From: Xenorhabdus griffiniae
GTDB taxonomy: Bacteria; Pseudomonadota; Gammaproteobacteria; Enterobacterales; Enterobacteriaceae
Assembly: GCF_015163655.1 (NCBI RefSeq)
Contig: NZ_JADEUF010000001.1
Coordinates: 1 to 64,000, forward strand
Length of the DNA stretch: 64,000 nucleotides
Direction of reading: 5' to 3'
Every line of letters starts with the position of its first letter. Position 1 is the first letter of the stretch. Positions 10,394-20,613 of this stretch are shown here, in pieces. The position numbers and the translations under genes are program-made. Below the pieces are notes generated by a model that was not told where the DNA came from, did not search any database, and worked only from the letters and a program-made list of their open reading frames with translations.

Positions 10394-10470
10394 TGGTGCA
10401 TCCAGGAGGATTCGAACCTCCGACCGCTCGGTTCGTAGCCGAGTACTCTATCCAGCTGAGCTATGGATGC
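10394..10470 (-). tRNA. tRNA-Arg (ACG), copy 3 of the operon
   Basis: Same 77-nt sequence with encoded CCA and anticodon ACG. Separated from the next copy by an 86-base spacer that is related to the other spacers of the array. Confidence 0.98.
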
Positions 10471-10550
10471 ATTGTCGGTTTTCTATTTCTGCTCAAGCGC
10501 TATTGATTGCCTGACTAGAATTGAGATACCTAAAAATCGTGGTATTTAAA

Positions 10551-10627
10551 TGGTGCATCCAGGAGGATTCGAACCTCCGACCGCTCGGTTCGTAGCCGAG
10601 TACTCTATCCAGCTGAGCTATGGATGC
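10551..10627 (-). tRNA. tRNA-Arg (ACG), copy 2 of the operon
   Basis: Same 77-nt sequence with encoded CCA and anticodon ACG. Flanked by two 80-81-base spacers that are nearly identical to each other, pointing to tandem duplication of a unit of about 157 bases. Confidence 0.98.
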
Positions 10628-10708
10628 GTTGTCGGTTTTCTATTTCTGCTCAGGCGCTATTGACTGCCTGACTAGAATTGAGATACCTAAAAAATCGCGG
10701 TATTTAAA

Positions 10709-10785
10709 TGGTGCATCCAGGAGGATTCGAACCTCCGACCGCTCGGTTCGTAGCCGAGTACTCTATCCAGCTGAGCTATGGATGC
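10709..10785 (-). tRNA. tRNA-Arg (ACG), copy 1 of the operon
   Basis: Same 77-nt sequence with encoded CCA and anticodon ACG; seven bases downstream of tRNA-Ser in the same transcript. Corresponds to the serV-argVYZQ cluster beside csrA in E. coli. Confidence 0.98.
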
Positions 10786-10792
10786 ATATTAA

Positions 10793-10885
10793 TGGCGGTG
10801 AGGGAGGGATTCGAACCCTCGATGCAGCTCTTAACCACATACTCCCTTAGCAGGGGAGCGCCTTCAGCCTCTCGGCCACCTCACC
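10793..10885 (-). tRNA. serV: tRNA-Ser (GCT)
   Basis: 93 nt including CCA, type II tRNA with a long variable arm. Acceptor GGTGAGG, anticodon loop CTGCTAA (GCT, reads AGC/AGU) and GGTTCGAATCC T-arm are visible. First gene of the tRNA operon, as serV in E. coli. Confidence 0.97.
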
Positions 10886-10912
10886 ATTTTTAAAACCTGC
10901 GACTTAGAAGTT

Positions 10913-10965
10913 TTCACTCCGTAGCTTTTAGAATCTTTACTTCTGGTGTTCACCCCGAAGCTTTC
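10913..10965. repeat. Imperfect direct repeat in the tRNA operon leader
   Basis: TTCACTCCGTAGCTTTT (10913-10929) and TTCACCCCGAAGCTTTC (10949-10965) match at 14 of 17 positions with a 36-base offset. They lie in the roughly 100-base transcribed leader between the promoter and tRNA-Ser. No function recognised. Confidence 0.5.
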
Positions 10966-10996
10966 CTTCAAGCTCTTCGTCGCTGCGATGGCGCAC

Positions 10997-11024
10997 ATAT
11001 TACTTTCCCTGCCTGATAAGTCAA
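10997..11024 (-). promoter_or_regulatory. Promoter of the tRNA operon
   Basis: On the minus strand TTGACT (11019-11024) and TAATAT (10997-11002) are separated by 16 bases and followed by a GTGCGCC discriminator, the GC-rich type seen at stringently controlled stable-RNA promoters. Confidence 0.8.
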
Positions 11025-11160
11025 ACAATTTTTCGAAACTTTTTTTCGTTTGAACACTTAGCACGCAAAGTGCTTGGTTTAGCATCTAAAAGATTGTTTT
11101 ACCAACAATGAAATTATCTAAAAGCCGTTAAAATTTATGAAAATGATTATTCATCTCTAT

Positions 11161-11182
11161 AGCCTCATGAACGAGGCTTTTT
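11161..11182 (+). terminator. Plus-strand terminator-like hairpin without an assigned gene
   Basis: AGCCTC (11161-11166) pairs with GAGGCT (11173-11178), 6-nt loop, followed by TTTTC on the plus strand. All genes around it are on the minus strand. It lies in the 310-base gap between csrA and the tRNA promoter, which otherwise holds no gene I can support. Confidence 0.45.
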
Positions 11183-11337
11183 CAACAGATAGAAAATAAG
11201 AAGACATGAGAGAATAGAAACAAGGTATCAAAAAGAGATAAACATAGTAGGAGTGACAAAACAGGGAAGTAGAAAGAAGCAGAGAAAAGAGTAGAGTAGC
11301 GCCCAAGTCTTATAAAAGCGTGGACGCCATTCTTGAA

Positions 11338-11523
11338 TTAAAAAGTTGTAGGCTGAGATTTCTCCGCCTGAATCCGTTGATAAATTTCTTCACGGTGAAC
11401 AGAAACTTCCTTGGGCGCATTTACACCAATGCGAACTTGGTTGCCTTTAACTCCCAGTACTGTGACTGTTACCTCATCGCCTATCATGAGCGTTTCACCA
11501 ACTCGACGAGTCAGAATAAGCAT
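11338..11523 (-). CDS. csrA: Carbon storage regulator CsrA
   Basis: Small dimeric RNA-binding protein that binds GGA motifs in mRNA leaders and controls glycogen, motility, biofilm and, in insect pathogens, virulence traits. The 61-residue product [20 protein letters not shown] is essentially the E. coli protein, with the RNA-contacting residues Leu4, Arg6, Arg7 and Arg44 ([10 protein letters not shown]) present. The AAGGAGC Shine-Dalgarno contains a GGA, consistent with self-repression. It lies between the tRNA operon and alaS as in other enterics. Confidence 0.98.
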   Translation of the reverse strand: MLILTRRVGETLMIGDEVTVTVLGVKGNQVRIGVNAPKEVSVHREEIYQRIQAEKSQPTTF

Positions 11524-11718
11524 TCTTTGCTCCTTGAAAATTTAAAAGAGTCGGGTCTCTAGGTTTCCCCGCTATTATCCATCAAACACCGTGAAAACGT
11601 AAAGCAATGATATCTACTTAAAGTATAAGCAGTTTTGAACACATTTCCTATATCTATAGGATAGCTAAAATATAAGTATGTGCCCAACATTTCAACAATT
11701 TCACAACAAAAAACATTC

Positions 11719-11748
11719 GGCACCATAAAAAAATGCTTTCATGGTGCC
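11719..11748 (-). terminator. Hairpin downstream of alaS
   Basis: GGCACCAT/ATGGTGCC stem (11719-11726 with 11741-11748) with a 14-nt loop; the minus-strand tail reads GAATGTTTTTT. Lies 23 bases past the alaS stop. Confidence 0.6.
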
Positions 11749-11770
11749 ACTGCTGTCACGGCAATACCAA

Positions 11771-14398
11771 CTATAACCGCAATGTTACCCACTCTTCTAC
11801 ACTAGCTAATGCGGAAGGAAGAGCGGTTACATCGGTCCCACCAGCCTGAGCCAGATCAGGACGACCTCCTCCTTTACCTCCAACTTGTTGGGCGACAAAA
11901 GAGATTAAATCACCTGCTTTTATTCTAGCAGTCAAATCCTTCGTTATACCAACAATTAGACTGACTTTATCACCAGTCACTGTAGAAAGCACAATAATTG
12001 CTGATCCTAACTGATTTTTTAGATCATCAACCATCGTCCTAAGCATTTTGGGCTCTATATCACCTAATTGTGTCACCAGCAGACGAACACCTTGGATTTC
12101 CTTGGCTTGGTTTGCCAGGGAAGAACTTTCCTGAGCGGCTTGCTGAGATTTCAACTGTTGCAACTCTTTTTCCAACTGTTTCGTTCTGTCCAGTGTCGTT
12201 TTCACTTTCTCATTCAGGCTACTGATATCACCTTTCACCAGATGAGCGATGTCTTGCAGTAAATCAGCCTGCTGATAGATAGCGTTTAGTGCAGTTTGCC
12301 CCGTAATAGCTTCAATACGGCGAATTCCTGCTGCTGTACCCGATTCACTAGATATACGGAACAACCCTATATCACCTGTGCGACTCGCATGAGTACCACC
12401 ACATAATTCGGTAGAAAAGCCACCCATACTGAGTACACGTACTTTTTCGTCATACTTCTCGCCAAACAGTGCCATAGCACCTTTAGCTTTTGCTTCTTCC
12501 AGCTCCATTAATTCTGTAACAATTGGTGAATTTTTGCGAATCTCTTCATTCACCAAGTTTTCGACTTGACGGATCTGTTCTGGCTTCATGGCCTCAAAGT
12601 GAGAAAAGTCAAAGCGCAGATACTTATCATTTACCAAAGAACCTTTTTGGGCAACGTGTTCTCCCAAAATTTGCCGTAATGCCGCATGTAATAAATGGGT
12701 CGCTGAGTGATTCAAACGAATCGCATCTCTGTGTACCACATCAATTTCAGCATTAACTGTCTGATTAACGCTCAAACTACCACTTATCAACTTACCAATG
12801 TGACCGATTGCCTGAGCATATTTTTGTGTATCGACAACGTCGAATACACCATTGCCGTTCGACAATTTACCCGTATCACCAACCTGTCCACCAGATTCAG
12901 CGTAGAATGCGGTTTTATCAAGTATAATGGTCGCTTCTTCACCAGCGTGAATTTGCTCAACGGCTTGACCATTGCGGAAGATAGCGATAACAGCAGCTTG
13001 CTGTGAATTATGTTCATAACCACAAAAATCACTGCGTCCATCAACTTTGATCAGTTCATTGTAATCAGTACCAAAGCCACTGGATTCACGAGCACGACGA
13101 CGCTGGTTTTCCATCGCTGCATCAAAACCAGTTTCATCTACTTTGATATTGCGTTCGCGGCAAACATCCGCAGTCAGATCAACAGGGAAACCATAGGTAT
13201 CATACAAACGGAAAGCGGTTTCACCATCGAGCGTATCACCAGATAATTTAGCCAGCTCTTCATCCAGCAACTGTAAACCACGTTCCAAAGTACGAGCAAA
13301 CTGTTCTTCTTCGGTTTTTAATACCTGTTCAACCAAAGTTTGCTGTTGTTTCAGCTCTTCACCAGCCGCCCCCATGAATTTAATCAATGGTGCAACGAGC
13401 TTGTAGAAGAAGGCTTCTCTTGCCCCCAGCATGTTGCCATGACGAACAGCACGGCGAATGATGCGGCGAAGTACATAGCCACGGTTTTCATTGGATGGAA
13501 TAACCCCATCACAGATCAGGAACGCACATGCACGGATATGGTCTGCGACAACACGCAGAGATTTATTGGTAAGATCTGTCGCTCCGGTCACTTCTGCAAC
13601 CGAAGCAATTAAGCTTTGGAATAGGTCAATCTCGTAGTTGGAGTTGACGTGTTGCAAGACAGCTGTGATACGTTCCAGCCCCATGCCGGTATCAACGGAA
13701 GGTTTTGGCAACGGCTCCATAGTGCCATCGGCATGACGGTTGAATTGCATGAAAACGATGTTCCAAATTTCAATATATCGGTCACCGTCTTCTTCTGGGC
13801 TGCCTGGAGGACCACCCCAAATATGTTCGCCGTGGTCATAGAAAATTTCCGTACAAGGACCACATGGGCCAGTATCCCCCATTTGCCAGAAATTATCTGA
13901 CGCATATGGAGCACCTTTGTTATCACCTATACGAATGATTCTTTCTGCTGGAACTCCGACTTCTTTATGCCAAATGTCATAAGCTTCATCGTCTGTCTCA
14001 TAGACAGTAACCCACAGTTTTTCTTTTGGCAGGTTAAACCACTCTTCGCTGGTCAGTAACTCCCATGCGTATTTAATTGCATCTTGTTTAAAATAATCGC
14101 CAAAACTGAAGTTGCCCAACATTTCGAAGAAAGTGTGGTGACGGGCTGTATAACCCACATTTTCTAAATCGTTATGTTTACCGCCAGCACGAACGCAGCG
14201 CTGAGCCGTTGTTGCTCTAGAATAAGGTCTATTATCCAATCCTAAAAAGACATCTTTAAACTGGTTCATCCCTGCGTTGGTGAACAACAATGTTGGATCA
14301 TTGGTTGGCACCAACGAGCTGCTTGGTACTATCTGGTGCCCTTTAGTATGAAAAAAGTCAAGAAACGCTTGACGGATCTCAGCGGTGCTTTTGCTCAT
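11771..14398 (-). CDS. alaS: Alanyl-tRNA synthetase
   Basis: Class II synthetase that charges tRNA-Ala and edits misacylated Ser and Gly. The 875 residues match the E. coli length (876). Domains in order: catalytic core (1-250; [33 protein letters not shown]), tRNA recognition (250-450), editing domain with [12 protein letters not shown] (about 565) and the [13 protein letters not shown] metal site (about 668), and a C-Ala oligomerisation domain ending near [15 protein letters not shown]. Lies between csrA and recA; recX, which separates alaS and recA in E. coli, is missing. Confidence 0.98.
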   Translation of the reverse strand: MSKSTAEIRQAFLDFFHTKGHQIVPSSSLVPTNDPTLLFTNAGMNQFKDVFLGLDNRPYSRATTAQRCVRAGGKHNDLENVGYTARHHTFFEMLGNFSFGDYFKQDAIKYAWELLTSEEWFNLPKEKLWVTVYETDDEAYDIWHKEVGVPAERIIRIGDNKGAPYASDNFWQMGDTGPCGPCTEIFYDHGEHIWGGPPGSPEEDGDRYIEIWNIVFMQFNRHADGTMEPLPKPSVDTGMGLERITAVLQHVNSNYEIDLFQSLIASVAEVTGATDLTNKSLRVVADHIRACAFLICDGVIPSNENRGYVLRRIIRRAVRHGNMLGAREAFFYKLVAPLIKFMGAAGEELKQQQTLVEQVLKTEEEQFARTLERGLQLLDEELAKLSGDTLDGETAFRLYDTYGFPVDLTADVCRERNIKVDETGFDAAMENQRRRARESSGFGTDYNELIKVDGRSDFCGYEHNSQQAAVIAIFRNGQAVEQIHAGEEATIILDKTAFYAESGGQVGDTGKLSNGNGVFDVVDTQKYAQAIGHIGKLISGSLSVNQTVNAEIDVVHRDAIRLNHSATHLLHAALRQILGEHVAQKGSLVNDKYLRFDFSHFEAMKPEQIRQVENLVNEEIRKNSPIVTELMELEEAKAKGAMALFGEKYDEKVRVLSMGGFSTELCGGTHASRTGDIGLFRISSESGTAAGIRRIEAITGQTALNAIYQQADLLQDIAHLVKGDISSLNEKVKTTLDRTKQLEKELQQLKSQQAAQESSSLANQAKEIQGVRLLVTQLGDIEPKMLRTMVDDLKNQLGSAIIVLSTVTGDKVSLIVGITKDLTARIKAGDLISFVAQQVGGKGGGRPDLAQAGGTDVTALPSALASVEEWVTLRL

Positions 14399-14493
14399 AA
14401 TTGTCCCGAAATCAAGCTGAAAAAACAGATCTATGAATGGTTGAGGTGGTATATCGCGTCACCATTTCAACTCACGAATAAATTAAAGTGGGG

Positions 14494-14640
14494 TTAAGAT
14501 AGAGTGTCTTCCATAAGAAGTAAAATCCCATATAAATCCATTCGCCTTCCAGCATTGTAATTCGTCTAAAGATTTTCTGAAAGTCTGTTCATTACACCTG
14601 TTTCAATACGCCTATTTCAAGGATGTTTATTTCCGCCAGG
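14494..14640 (-). pseudogene. Possible decayed 3' remnant of recX (very tentative)
   Basis: The alaS-recA gap is about 340 bases and has no intact gene. One minus-strand frame gives scattered residues recalling the end of RecX: an LSEN stretch like FSEK, then after an in-frame stop a segment with LY and LLMED where RecX has LYRGYLMED. The match is short and gapped and may be chance. The remaining gap sequence holds only the recA terminator. Confidence 0.15.
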
Positions 14641-14657
14641 GAAACGGGCGTAAAAAT

Positions 14658-14690
14658 AAAAAACCACACCCGATATAGATGTGGTTTTTA
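14658..14690 (-). terminator. Terminator of recA
   Basis: AAAAACCACA/TGTGGTTTTT stem (14659-14668 with 14680-14689), 11-nt loop, with T-rich sequence on the exit side of the minus strand; about 50 bases past the recA stop. Confidence 0.8.
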
Positions 14691-14739
14691 AAAGCCAGAT
14701 TAGCTCTGTACTATGACTGAATTGGAAGACAAATACGTA

Positions 14740-15816
14740 TTAAAACTCTTCGTGATTCACTTCTTCGCCGTTGTCTTCATAATCTGTCACGTAATCCGTC
14801 GCTGCACTACTGAACTCACCTGTATTATTCAACAGTAAATCGCGTAGTTTTTTATCCAACTCGGATGCAATTTCTGGGTGTTCTTTCAGATACATAGTAG
14901 CATTGGCCTTACCTTGTCCAATTTTTTCGCCATTGTAGCTATACCATGCACCTGCTTTTTCTACCATTTTGTGTTTAACACCCAGATCGACCAACTCACC
15001 AAAAGTGTTGATACCTTCACCATAGAGAATTTGGAATTCGGCCTGTTTAAATGGTGCAGCAACCTTGTTCTTGACTACTTTCACACGTGTTTCGCTACCA
15101 ACCACTTCGTCGCCATTTTTCACCGAACCAGTGCGGCGAATATCCAAACGGACAGATGCGTAGAACTTCAGTGCATTACCACCTGTAGTCGTTTCTGGGT
15201 TACCAAACATCACACCAATTTTCATGCGGATCTGGTTGATAAAAATCAACAGGGTATTCGAGTTTTTCAAATTTCCCGCTAATTTACGCATCGCTTGGCT
15301 CATCATACGTGCAGCCAGGCCCATATGAGAGTCGCCGATTTCACCTTCAATTTCTGCTTTTGGTGTTAATGCTGCAACAGAGTCAACAATAATCACATCA
15401 ACAGCACCAGAACGTGATAGGGCATCACAGATTTCCAATGCCTGTTCGCCAGTATCAGGCTGAGAACACAACAGATTATCAATATCTACACCCAGTTTTT
15501 TCGCATAAACCGGATCAAGAGCATGTTCGGCATCAATAAAAGCACAAGTTCTGCCTTCACGCTGGGCAGCGGCAATAACTTGCAAGGTCAGCGTTGTTTT
15601 ACCGGATGATTCTGGCCCGTATATTTCCACAATACGGCCCATTGGCAAACCACCCGCACCCAATGCAATATCCAGTGACAGGGAACCGGTAGAAATGGTT
15701 TCAACATCCATTGAGCGATTTTCACCCAAACGCATGATGGAACCTTTACCAAATTGTTTCTCAATTTGGCCCAGCGCTGCTGCTAATGCTTTTTGTTTGT
15801 TTTCATCGTTAGCCAT
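14740..15816 (-). CDS. recA: Recombinase RecA
   Basis: ATP-dependent strand-exchange protein and co-protease for LexA cleavage. 358 residues (E. coli 353). The Walker A box GPESSGKTT is near residue 67, the L1 and L2 DNA-binding loops are present ([17 protein letters not shown], and the [20 protein letters not shown] region) and the C-terminal tail is acidic ([17 protein letters not shown]). The LexA box fills the space between its -35 and -10 elements, so SOS control is expected. Flanked by pncC and, unusually, directly by alaS. Confidence 0.99.
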   Translation of the reverse strand: MANDENKQKALAAALGQIEKQFGKGSIMRLGENRSMDVETISTGSLSLDIALGAGGLPMGRIVEIYGPESSGKTTLTLQVIAAAQREGRTCAFIDAEHALDPVYAKKLGVDIDNLLCSQPDTGEQALEICDALSRSGAVDVIIVDSVAALTPKAEIEGEIGDSHMGLAARMMSQAMRKLAGNLKNSNTLLIFINQIRMKIGVMFGNPETTTGGNALKFYASVRLDIRRTGSVKNGDEVVGSETRVKVVKNKVAAPFKQAEFQILYGEGINTFGELVDLGVKHKMVEKAGAWYSYNGEKIGQGKANATMYLKEHPEIASELDKKLRDLLLNNTGEFSSAATDYVTDYEDNGEEVNHEEF

Positions 15817-15890
15817 GTTGACTCCTTCGCAAGCAATGAAGGGGCTGCCTCACTGCTGATAAACTGTTTCTGATACCAAAGTGCCGTATG

Positions 15891-15918
15891 ATTATACTGT
15901 ATAATCATACAGCATCAA
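15891..15918 (-). promoter_or_regulatory. recA promoter with embedded LexA box
   Basis: On the minus strand TTGATG (15913-15918), 16 bases, TATAAT (15891-15896). The LexA box CTGTATGATTATACAG (15897-15912) occupies exactly the spacer, as in E. coli recA. Confidence 0.95.
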
Positions 15919-15919
15919 G

Positions 15920-16423
15920 CTAATTTTTTATGATTTCATCCAATAAAGTTTTCAAAGAAAAAATGACGGCTTGTAGACGCACAGCATTGCGATCACCCGA
16001 AAAATGCTGGCGATATGTTACAGTCTGGATGTTTTCATCAATGTAAAAGGCAAACCCAAACCAAACTGTGCCAGTCGGTTTTTCCTCACTTCCTCCTTCT
16101 GGCCCAGCAATGCCGCTAACCGCAACAGAAACGTCTGCCTTAGCGACGATTAATGCCCCTTTAGCCATTTCTTTTACGATCTGCTCACTGACCGCTCCAA
16201 ATTGCGCCAATGACTCTGGTAAAACGCCCAGCATTTCATGCTTAGCATCGTTGCTGTAAGTCACAAAACCACGATTAAAGTAAGCTGAGCTTCCCGCAAT
16301 ATCTGTGATCACTTTAGCTATCCAACCCCCTGTGCAAGATTCTGCACAGGTCACAGATAATTTTTTTCGTTTTAATCTCTTTCCAAGTTCAATACTAAGC
16401 TGATTCAGGATTTTTTCATCCAT
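15920..16423 (-). CDS. pncC: Nicotinamide-nucleotide amidase PncC (CinA C-terminal family)
   Basis: Deamidates nicotinamide mononucleotide to nicotinate mononucleotide in the NAD salvage cycle. The 167-residue stand-alone CinA-C domain matches E. coli PncC (165). Signature segments are VTCAESCTGGWIAKVITDIAGSS near residue 26, FNRGFVTYSN, and AVSGIAGPEGGSEEKPTGTVWFG. It lies immediately upstream of the recA promoter, as in E. coli. Confidence 0.93.
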   Translation of the reverse strand: MDEKILNQLSIELGKRLKRKKLSVTCAESCTGGWIAKVITDIAGSSAYFNRGFVTYSNDAKHEMLGVLPESLAQFGAVSEQIVKEMAKGALIVAKADVSVAVSGIAGPEGGSEEKPTGTVWFGFAFYIDENIQTVTYRQHFSGDRNAVRLQAVIFSLKTLLDEIIKN

Positions 16424-16448
16424 AACAGACCTTCAATTTTATAAGAAA

Positions 16449-17633
16449 TTAATTTTTCCGAAGCAGATCCCAAATCCACAGCCCCCCAATTGCCAAAGAA
16501 AGTAAGGTACCAAAACCAATGCCAACAGCAACGACCGAAACGCCCGCCATAACGGAAACCGAATACAATCCTAACATTATCAGCATAGCACTATTTTCGC
16601 CCAGGTTTTGCACAGCAACAGCTTTGCCTGCCCCCATCGAATGCTTGCCATGTTCTTGCAATAACGCATTTAATGGAACAACAAAAAGGCCACCAAATAC
16701 GCCAAGGACGATCAAAATTAAGTAGGAAAATACTATTGATTGCTGAGTCGCAAAAAGAATGACCATGAATCCAATTAAGATCCCTGCAGGCATACAACGA
16801 CGCACGGTTTTCAATGTAATAAACCGCGCAGCTAAACCTGCTCCAACAATGATACCAATCGCAACTATTGCATTCATCAATGTAGGGGTTGTATTGCCAT
16901 CAATCCCCAGCACAACAGGCACCCATGCGACTAACAGGAAGCGTAGCGTGATACCCGCTCCCCAAAATAGGCTAGTCCCTACCAGTGAGAAGCGCGTTTC
17001 CTGATGACGCCAAAGTGTCACACAAACCGTCATGAAATCCACCAACATTTTTGTGGGATTCCACCCCTTGCCTTCACGAGCCGCCGCCAGACGAGGTATA
17101 AAGAAATTCGATACGACTGCGGCACCATACAATAAGGCACAAAGTCCTAATGCCAGCACCAGGCTAATATCAGAGAGGAAACCGCCAGCAACTGAGCCAA
17201 TCAAAATAGCTGCAATAGTAGAAGCCTCCATCATGCCATTGGCTTTTACCAAACGCCCACCATCTGTTAGCTCCCCCAAGATCCCATATTTAGCAGGAGA
17301 ATAGGCCGCTGCCCCAATTCCCACTAAGGTATATCCCAGAAAAGGATTTATATCGATACAGATGCTGATAGCCCCAAGCAATTTGACGCCATTAGAAAAG
17401 AGCATGACACGCCCTTTTGAAAACCGATCAGCAATTTGCCCGACAAAAGGGGCAAGTATGATATAAGCCAGAACAAAAACAATTTGCAGTGCTGGCCAAC
17501 TCCATTCAGGGTAAGACTCTGCCTTTAATTGGGCTAAGATGGCAAAGAACAGCGCATTATCAGCAAAAGCAGAAAGAAATTGTGACAGCAATACTGCTTT
17601 CATTCCACGGTTCAGTAGCGGTTGTGTCTCCAT
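16449..17633 (-). CDS. lplT: Lysophospholipid transporter LplT
   Basis: Inner-membrane major-facilitator protein that flips lysophosphatidylethanolamine inward for re-acylation by Aas. The 394 residues have about 12 hydrophobic segments and match E. coli LplT (397), including the start [31 protein letters not shown] pattern, [17 protein letters not shown], and [12 protein letters not shown]. Only four bases separate it from aas, so the two form one transcription unit. Confidence 0.93.
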   Translation of the reverse strand: METQPLLNRGMKAVLLSQFLSAFADNALFFAILAQLKAESYPEWSWPALQIVFVLAYIILAPFVGQIADRFSKGRVMLFSNGVKLLGAISICIDINPFLGYTLVGIGAAAYSPAKYGILGELTDGGRLVKANGMMEASTIAAILIGSVAGGFLSDISLVLALGLCALLYGAAVVSNFFIPRLAAAREGKGWNPTKMLVDFMTVCVTLWRHQETRFSLVGTSLFWGAGITLRFLLVAWVPVVLGIDGNTTPTLMNAIVAIGIIVGAGLAARFITLKTVRRCMPAGILIGFMVILFATQQSIVFSYLILIVLGVFGGLFVVPLNALLQEHGKHSMGAGKAVAVQNLGENSAMLIMLGLYSVSVMAGVSVVAVGIGFGTLLSLAIGGLWIWDLLRKN

Positions 17634-17637
17634 TTCC

Positions 17638-19788
17638 TTACTCCTGTTCGGCCATTTCTCTTAAGGTGACAAAATCCGGTTTGCCACTGCCGAGCAAAGG
17701 AAGTTGCTTCACATAACGAATATCGCGTGGAACCGACAACTCAGGCATCCCTATTTCGCGTGCCACTCCCAGCATTCTGTTTCTATTCAGATTCGCATCT
17801 GTAGTGAACAATACCAGTGCTTCGCCTTTGCTTCGATCACTTCTGGTTGTAGCCGCATGTAGCGCATCGGCAGAAACATGAGAAGCAACTTGTTCTACCG
17901 CTTCGAGAGAAACCATTTCCCCTGCAAGCTTAGCAAATCGTTTCACACGTCCTTTGATCGTACAAAAGCCCTCTTCATCAATGGAAACGATATCTCCGGT
18001 ATCATACCAGCCGATTTGATGATTCCCTTCAGCGTCTTCGGCAGAAGGTGGTTCCAAACGATCAGGTGCTTCAACTCGCAAATATCCTTTCATAACATTT
18101 GGTCCACGTAGCTGTAAGCGACCACCTCCTTCAATGCCCTGTATAGGCAATAAACGGGCTTCCATACCCGGTAAGAGCCGCCCAACTGTTCCTGTTTTTG
18201 CCGCCATCGGTACATTGATTGCCACGACCGGCGCACATTCCGTCACGCCATAACCTTCCAGGATACGGATGCCAAATTTATCTTGCCAAATGTGCTTGGT
18301 GTTTTCGGACAATTTTTCTGCACCAGCCACCACATAACGCAGCCGAGCAAAATCATAAGGATGGGCAAAACGAGCATAGTTGCCCAAGAAAGTCGAAGTT
18401 CCGAATAACACGGTACAATTTCGGTCATAGACCAGTTCAGGTACAACACGATAATGTAAGGGGCTTGGGTAAAGAAATACACGACTGCCTGTCATTAATG
18501 GAGTCAATAGACCAACTGTTAAGCCAAAAGCATGAAACAGTGGCAAAGAAGACATAAAGCGATCCAGCGGAGTAAAATCAGCAACAGTTTTTATCTGCTC
18601 AACGTTCGCCAATAAGCTGGCATGGCTGTGAACAACACCTTTGGGTGCACCTTCAGAGCCTGACGTAAACAGAATCAATGCATCATCATCCGGCTTTTGC
18701 GACGTCAGAATAGCTTTGGCAGGGAAAATCAGATGCCACAATATCCAAAGCTTATCTTCCCGCGTGATCGTGTCCTTTAAATCTTCGAGATATACCCAAT
18801 TAGCTTCAGTCACCTGTTCTGGCAGATGAGCCAATTGTCCTTTTTCCAGAAATTGGCGGGATGTTACGATGGTTTTAATGGTTGCAGCCCGCATGGCATT
18901 CTTAATACCGCGGCTTCCTGCCGTATAGTTCAAAAGCGCGGGTATTCGCCCTCTTAACGAAGCACCATATAGGGTAGCCGCCATCACAGTTGTATTTGGC
19001 AACAGCAGGCCGATACGCTCACCTTCCTGTGTAAAACGCTCTAAGATCCGGCTAATTCCCAATATTTTTTTCAGCAATGAATGATAGCTATCCTCTTTAA
19101 AATTCACATCTTCAATGCAGGACTTAAAACGGCCAAAGCGTGTTTGTGCAGTTAGGTAAGCGCTGAATAACGTTTCTTTTGGGCGCGTCTGCATTCTCAC
19201 AGCCATCATAATGGCGTGGAGATGTTCTCCTGCTAAACGGCGACGTGTTGTTGAATCAGGTGCATCCGGCATTGGCAGATCGACGGCCGGTAAAATTTTG
19301 AGAGTGATTTTCGGCAACCAATGCCGCTTCACAATGCCTTTTAACCGGCCAAAAATCGTTTGCTCTGCCCCCTCAATTCGGATTGGTACTACTTTTGCGC
19401 CTGATTTCGCGGCAATAAAAGCGGCACCATCATAAATTTTCATAAGGGAGCCAGTTACGGTGATCCTCCCTTCAGGAAAAATCACAATCGGGCGCCCTTT
19501 ATCCACTTCTTTAACCAATGTCCTGACTGCCATTGGATTAGTAGGATCGAGAGGTACAACATCCGCATACGGCTTGATAAATCTGAGAAAACCACGAGTT
19601 GCAATATTAGAATAAACAGCAAATACAGGCTTTACCGGCAGGAATAGCCCAATTAGCAGGCCATCCAGAAATGAAACATGATTAGGAGTGATAATGCACT
19701 TGGTGTGTTGTTGTAACTGTTTGGTATCACCTTCAATGGTAACCCTGAAGAGTACACGAATAAGTAACCGAATAAAATTTAAGAGCAT
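17638..19788 (-). CDS. aas: Bifunctional acyl-ACP synthetase / 2-acyl-GPE acyltransferase Aas
   Basis: Re-acylates lysophosphatidylethanolamine at the inner membrane. Two domains: an N-terminal PlsC-type acyltransferase (about 1-190) with the NHVSFLDG block carrying His and Asp of the HX4D motif and FPEGRIT; and a C-terminal acyl-AMP/ACP ligase (about 230-715) with [28 protein letters not shown] and WYDTGDI. 716 residues from ATG 19788, compared with 719 in E. coli. A second ATG lies six bases upstream, but the Shine-Dalgarno-like TTGAGAT suits 19788 better. Upstream partner of lplT. Confidence 0.95.
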   Translation of the reverse strand: MLLNFIRLLIRVLFRVTIEGDTKQLQQHTKCIITPNHVSFLDGLLIGLFLPVKPVFAVYSNIATRGFLRFIKPYADVVPLDPTNPMAVRTLVKEVDKGRPIVIFPEGRITVTGSLMKIYDGAAFIAAKSGAKVVPIRIEGAEQTIFGRLKGIVKRHWLPKITLKILPAVDLPMPDAPDSTTRRRLAGEHLHAIMMAVRMQTRPKETLFSAYLTAQTRFGRFKSCIEDVNFKEDSYHSLLKKILGISRILERFTQEGERIGLLLPNTTVMAATLYGASLRGRIPALLNYTAGSRGIKNAMRAATIKTIVTSRQFLEKGQLAHLPEQVTEANWVYLEDLKDTITREDKLWILWHLIFPAKAILTSQKPDDDALILFTSGSEGAPKGVVHSHASLLANVEQIKTVADFTPLDRFMSSLPLFHAFGLTVGLLTPLMTGSRVFLYPSPLHYRVVPELVYDRNCTVLFGTSTFLGNYARFAHPYDFARLRYVVAGAEKLSENTKHIWQDKFGIRILEGYGVTECAPVVAINVPMAAKTGTVGRLLPGMEARLLPIQGIEGGGRLQLRGPNVMKGYLRVEAPDRLEPPSAEDAEGNHQIGWYDTGDIVSIDEEGFCTIKGRVKRFAKLAGEMVSLEAVEQVASHVSADALHAATTRSDRSKGEALVLFTTDANLNRNRMLGVAREIGMPELSVPRDIRYVKQLPLLGSGKPDFVTLREMAEQE

Positions 19789-19916
19789 ATCCATATCTCA
19801 AATATAATTAATAAAATTAAAGTGAGTAAACAGAACGATACTATAAGTTGTATGGACGATTTGTTATATCAGATTTCCCTATCAGCTAGAAAATAAACTT
19901 AAACACCGTTGATATA

Positions 19917-20447
19917 TCAAATTAGTTTGGTTTTCTGGTTTAAAATGTAAGATTTAACGTGGGATACGATATCTTCTGTTGCGAGGCTGGCATCAACGAT
20001 GAAATTGGCACACTCTTGGTATAATGGTTCTCTTTCAACCAATATTTCCGCCATTTCTTCTATGATGGACTTTCCGGTCAGACTAGGACGCTGTGAATTT
20101 TCTGGGTTGAGAGATAATCGCTGACTCAAAACTTCTGCGGAGGCTTGCAAATAAATCACAATACCGTTTTGTTGCATATACTGACGATTCTCAAGCGCCA
20201 GTACCATTCCTCCACCTGTTGAAATGACGCGCTCACTCTGACTAACTGCTTTCAACGTTTGGCTTTCTAATTTTCTGAAATGTTCCCAGCCATATTGTTC
20301 GACAAGCTCAGCTATCGTCATTTTATTCATGGCCTGGATACTTTCATCTGTGTCAATAAATTTATACGACAGCGCTTCAGACAACAACTTACCTATTGTC
20401 GTCTTCCCTGCACCTCGTGCACCTACGATGAATAGAGTTTGTTTCAT
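19917..20447 (-). CDS. aroL: Shikimate kinase (AroL type)
   Basis: Phosphorylates shikimate at O3, the fifth step of the chorismate pathway. The 176 residues contain the P-loop GARGAGKTT near residue 8, the DTD motif (FIDTDESIQ), the shikimate-binding STGGG, and a LID region with QRPSLTG. NNGIV-like and DALYRE-like segments resemble E. coli AroL more than AroK. The adjoining genes lplT-aas are functionally unrelated. Confidence 0.9.
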   Translation of the reverse strand: MKQTLFIVGARGAGKTTIGKLLSEALSYKFIDTDESIQAMNKMTIAELVEQYGWEHFRKLESQTLKAVSQSERVISTGGGMVLALENRQYMQQNGIVIYLQASAEVLSQRLSLNPENSQRPSLTGKSIIEEMAEILVEREPLYQECANFIVDASLATEDIVSHVKSYILNQKTKLI

Positions 20448-20544
20448 TTCGTTGTTTTCCCGAAGAGTCTATAAAATTAAGCCTAAATATAAAGTATAGT
20501 AACTAAATATTTACACTCGTGTAAAAAGGTATTTTTGATGGATC

Positions 20545-20573
20545 AAAAAGTCACACTGAAAATTAAGTGTGAC
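20545..20573 (-). terminator. Terminator of proBA
   Basis: Perfect GTCACACT/AGTGTGAC stem (20550-20557 with 20566-20573), 8-nt loop, followed by TTTTT on the minus strand; about 40 bases past the proA stop. Confidence 0.85.
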
Positions 20574-20613
20574 CTAACAAAGTTCAATGAAATCTAATTA
20601 AAGTAGAATATGG

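Noticed and set aside
10620-10893. Open frames on the plus strand through the tRNA genes
   Set aside because: They are antisense to perfect tRNA genes; their peptide patterns (GGFEPPT, GGIRTLD) are the well-known false translations of tRNA T-arms.
10864-11085. 73-residue open frame on the minus strand across the tRNA operon promoter and leader
   Set aside because: It spans the tRNA promoter and part of tRNA-Ser and has no family resemblance; the region is a stable-RNA leader.
11130-11160. Fur-like AAAATGATTATTCAT near the orphan terminator, as part of a RyhB-like sRNA
   Set aside because: Only about 20 bases separate it from the terminator, too little for a RyhB-type RNA, and no RyhB core sequence is present.
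13010-13926. Open frames opposite or out of frame within alaS
   Set aside because: alaS is intact and conserved over the whole stretch; the extra frames have no start signals or family matches.
19789-19916. OmrA/OmrB-type sRNA next to aas, as in E. coli
   Set aside because: The gap is AT-rich, has no CCCAGAGG-like 5' end and no strong GC terminator hairpin.
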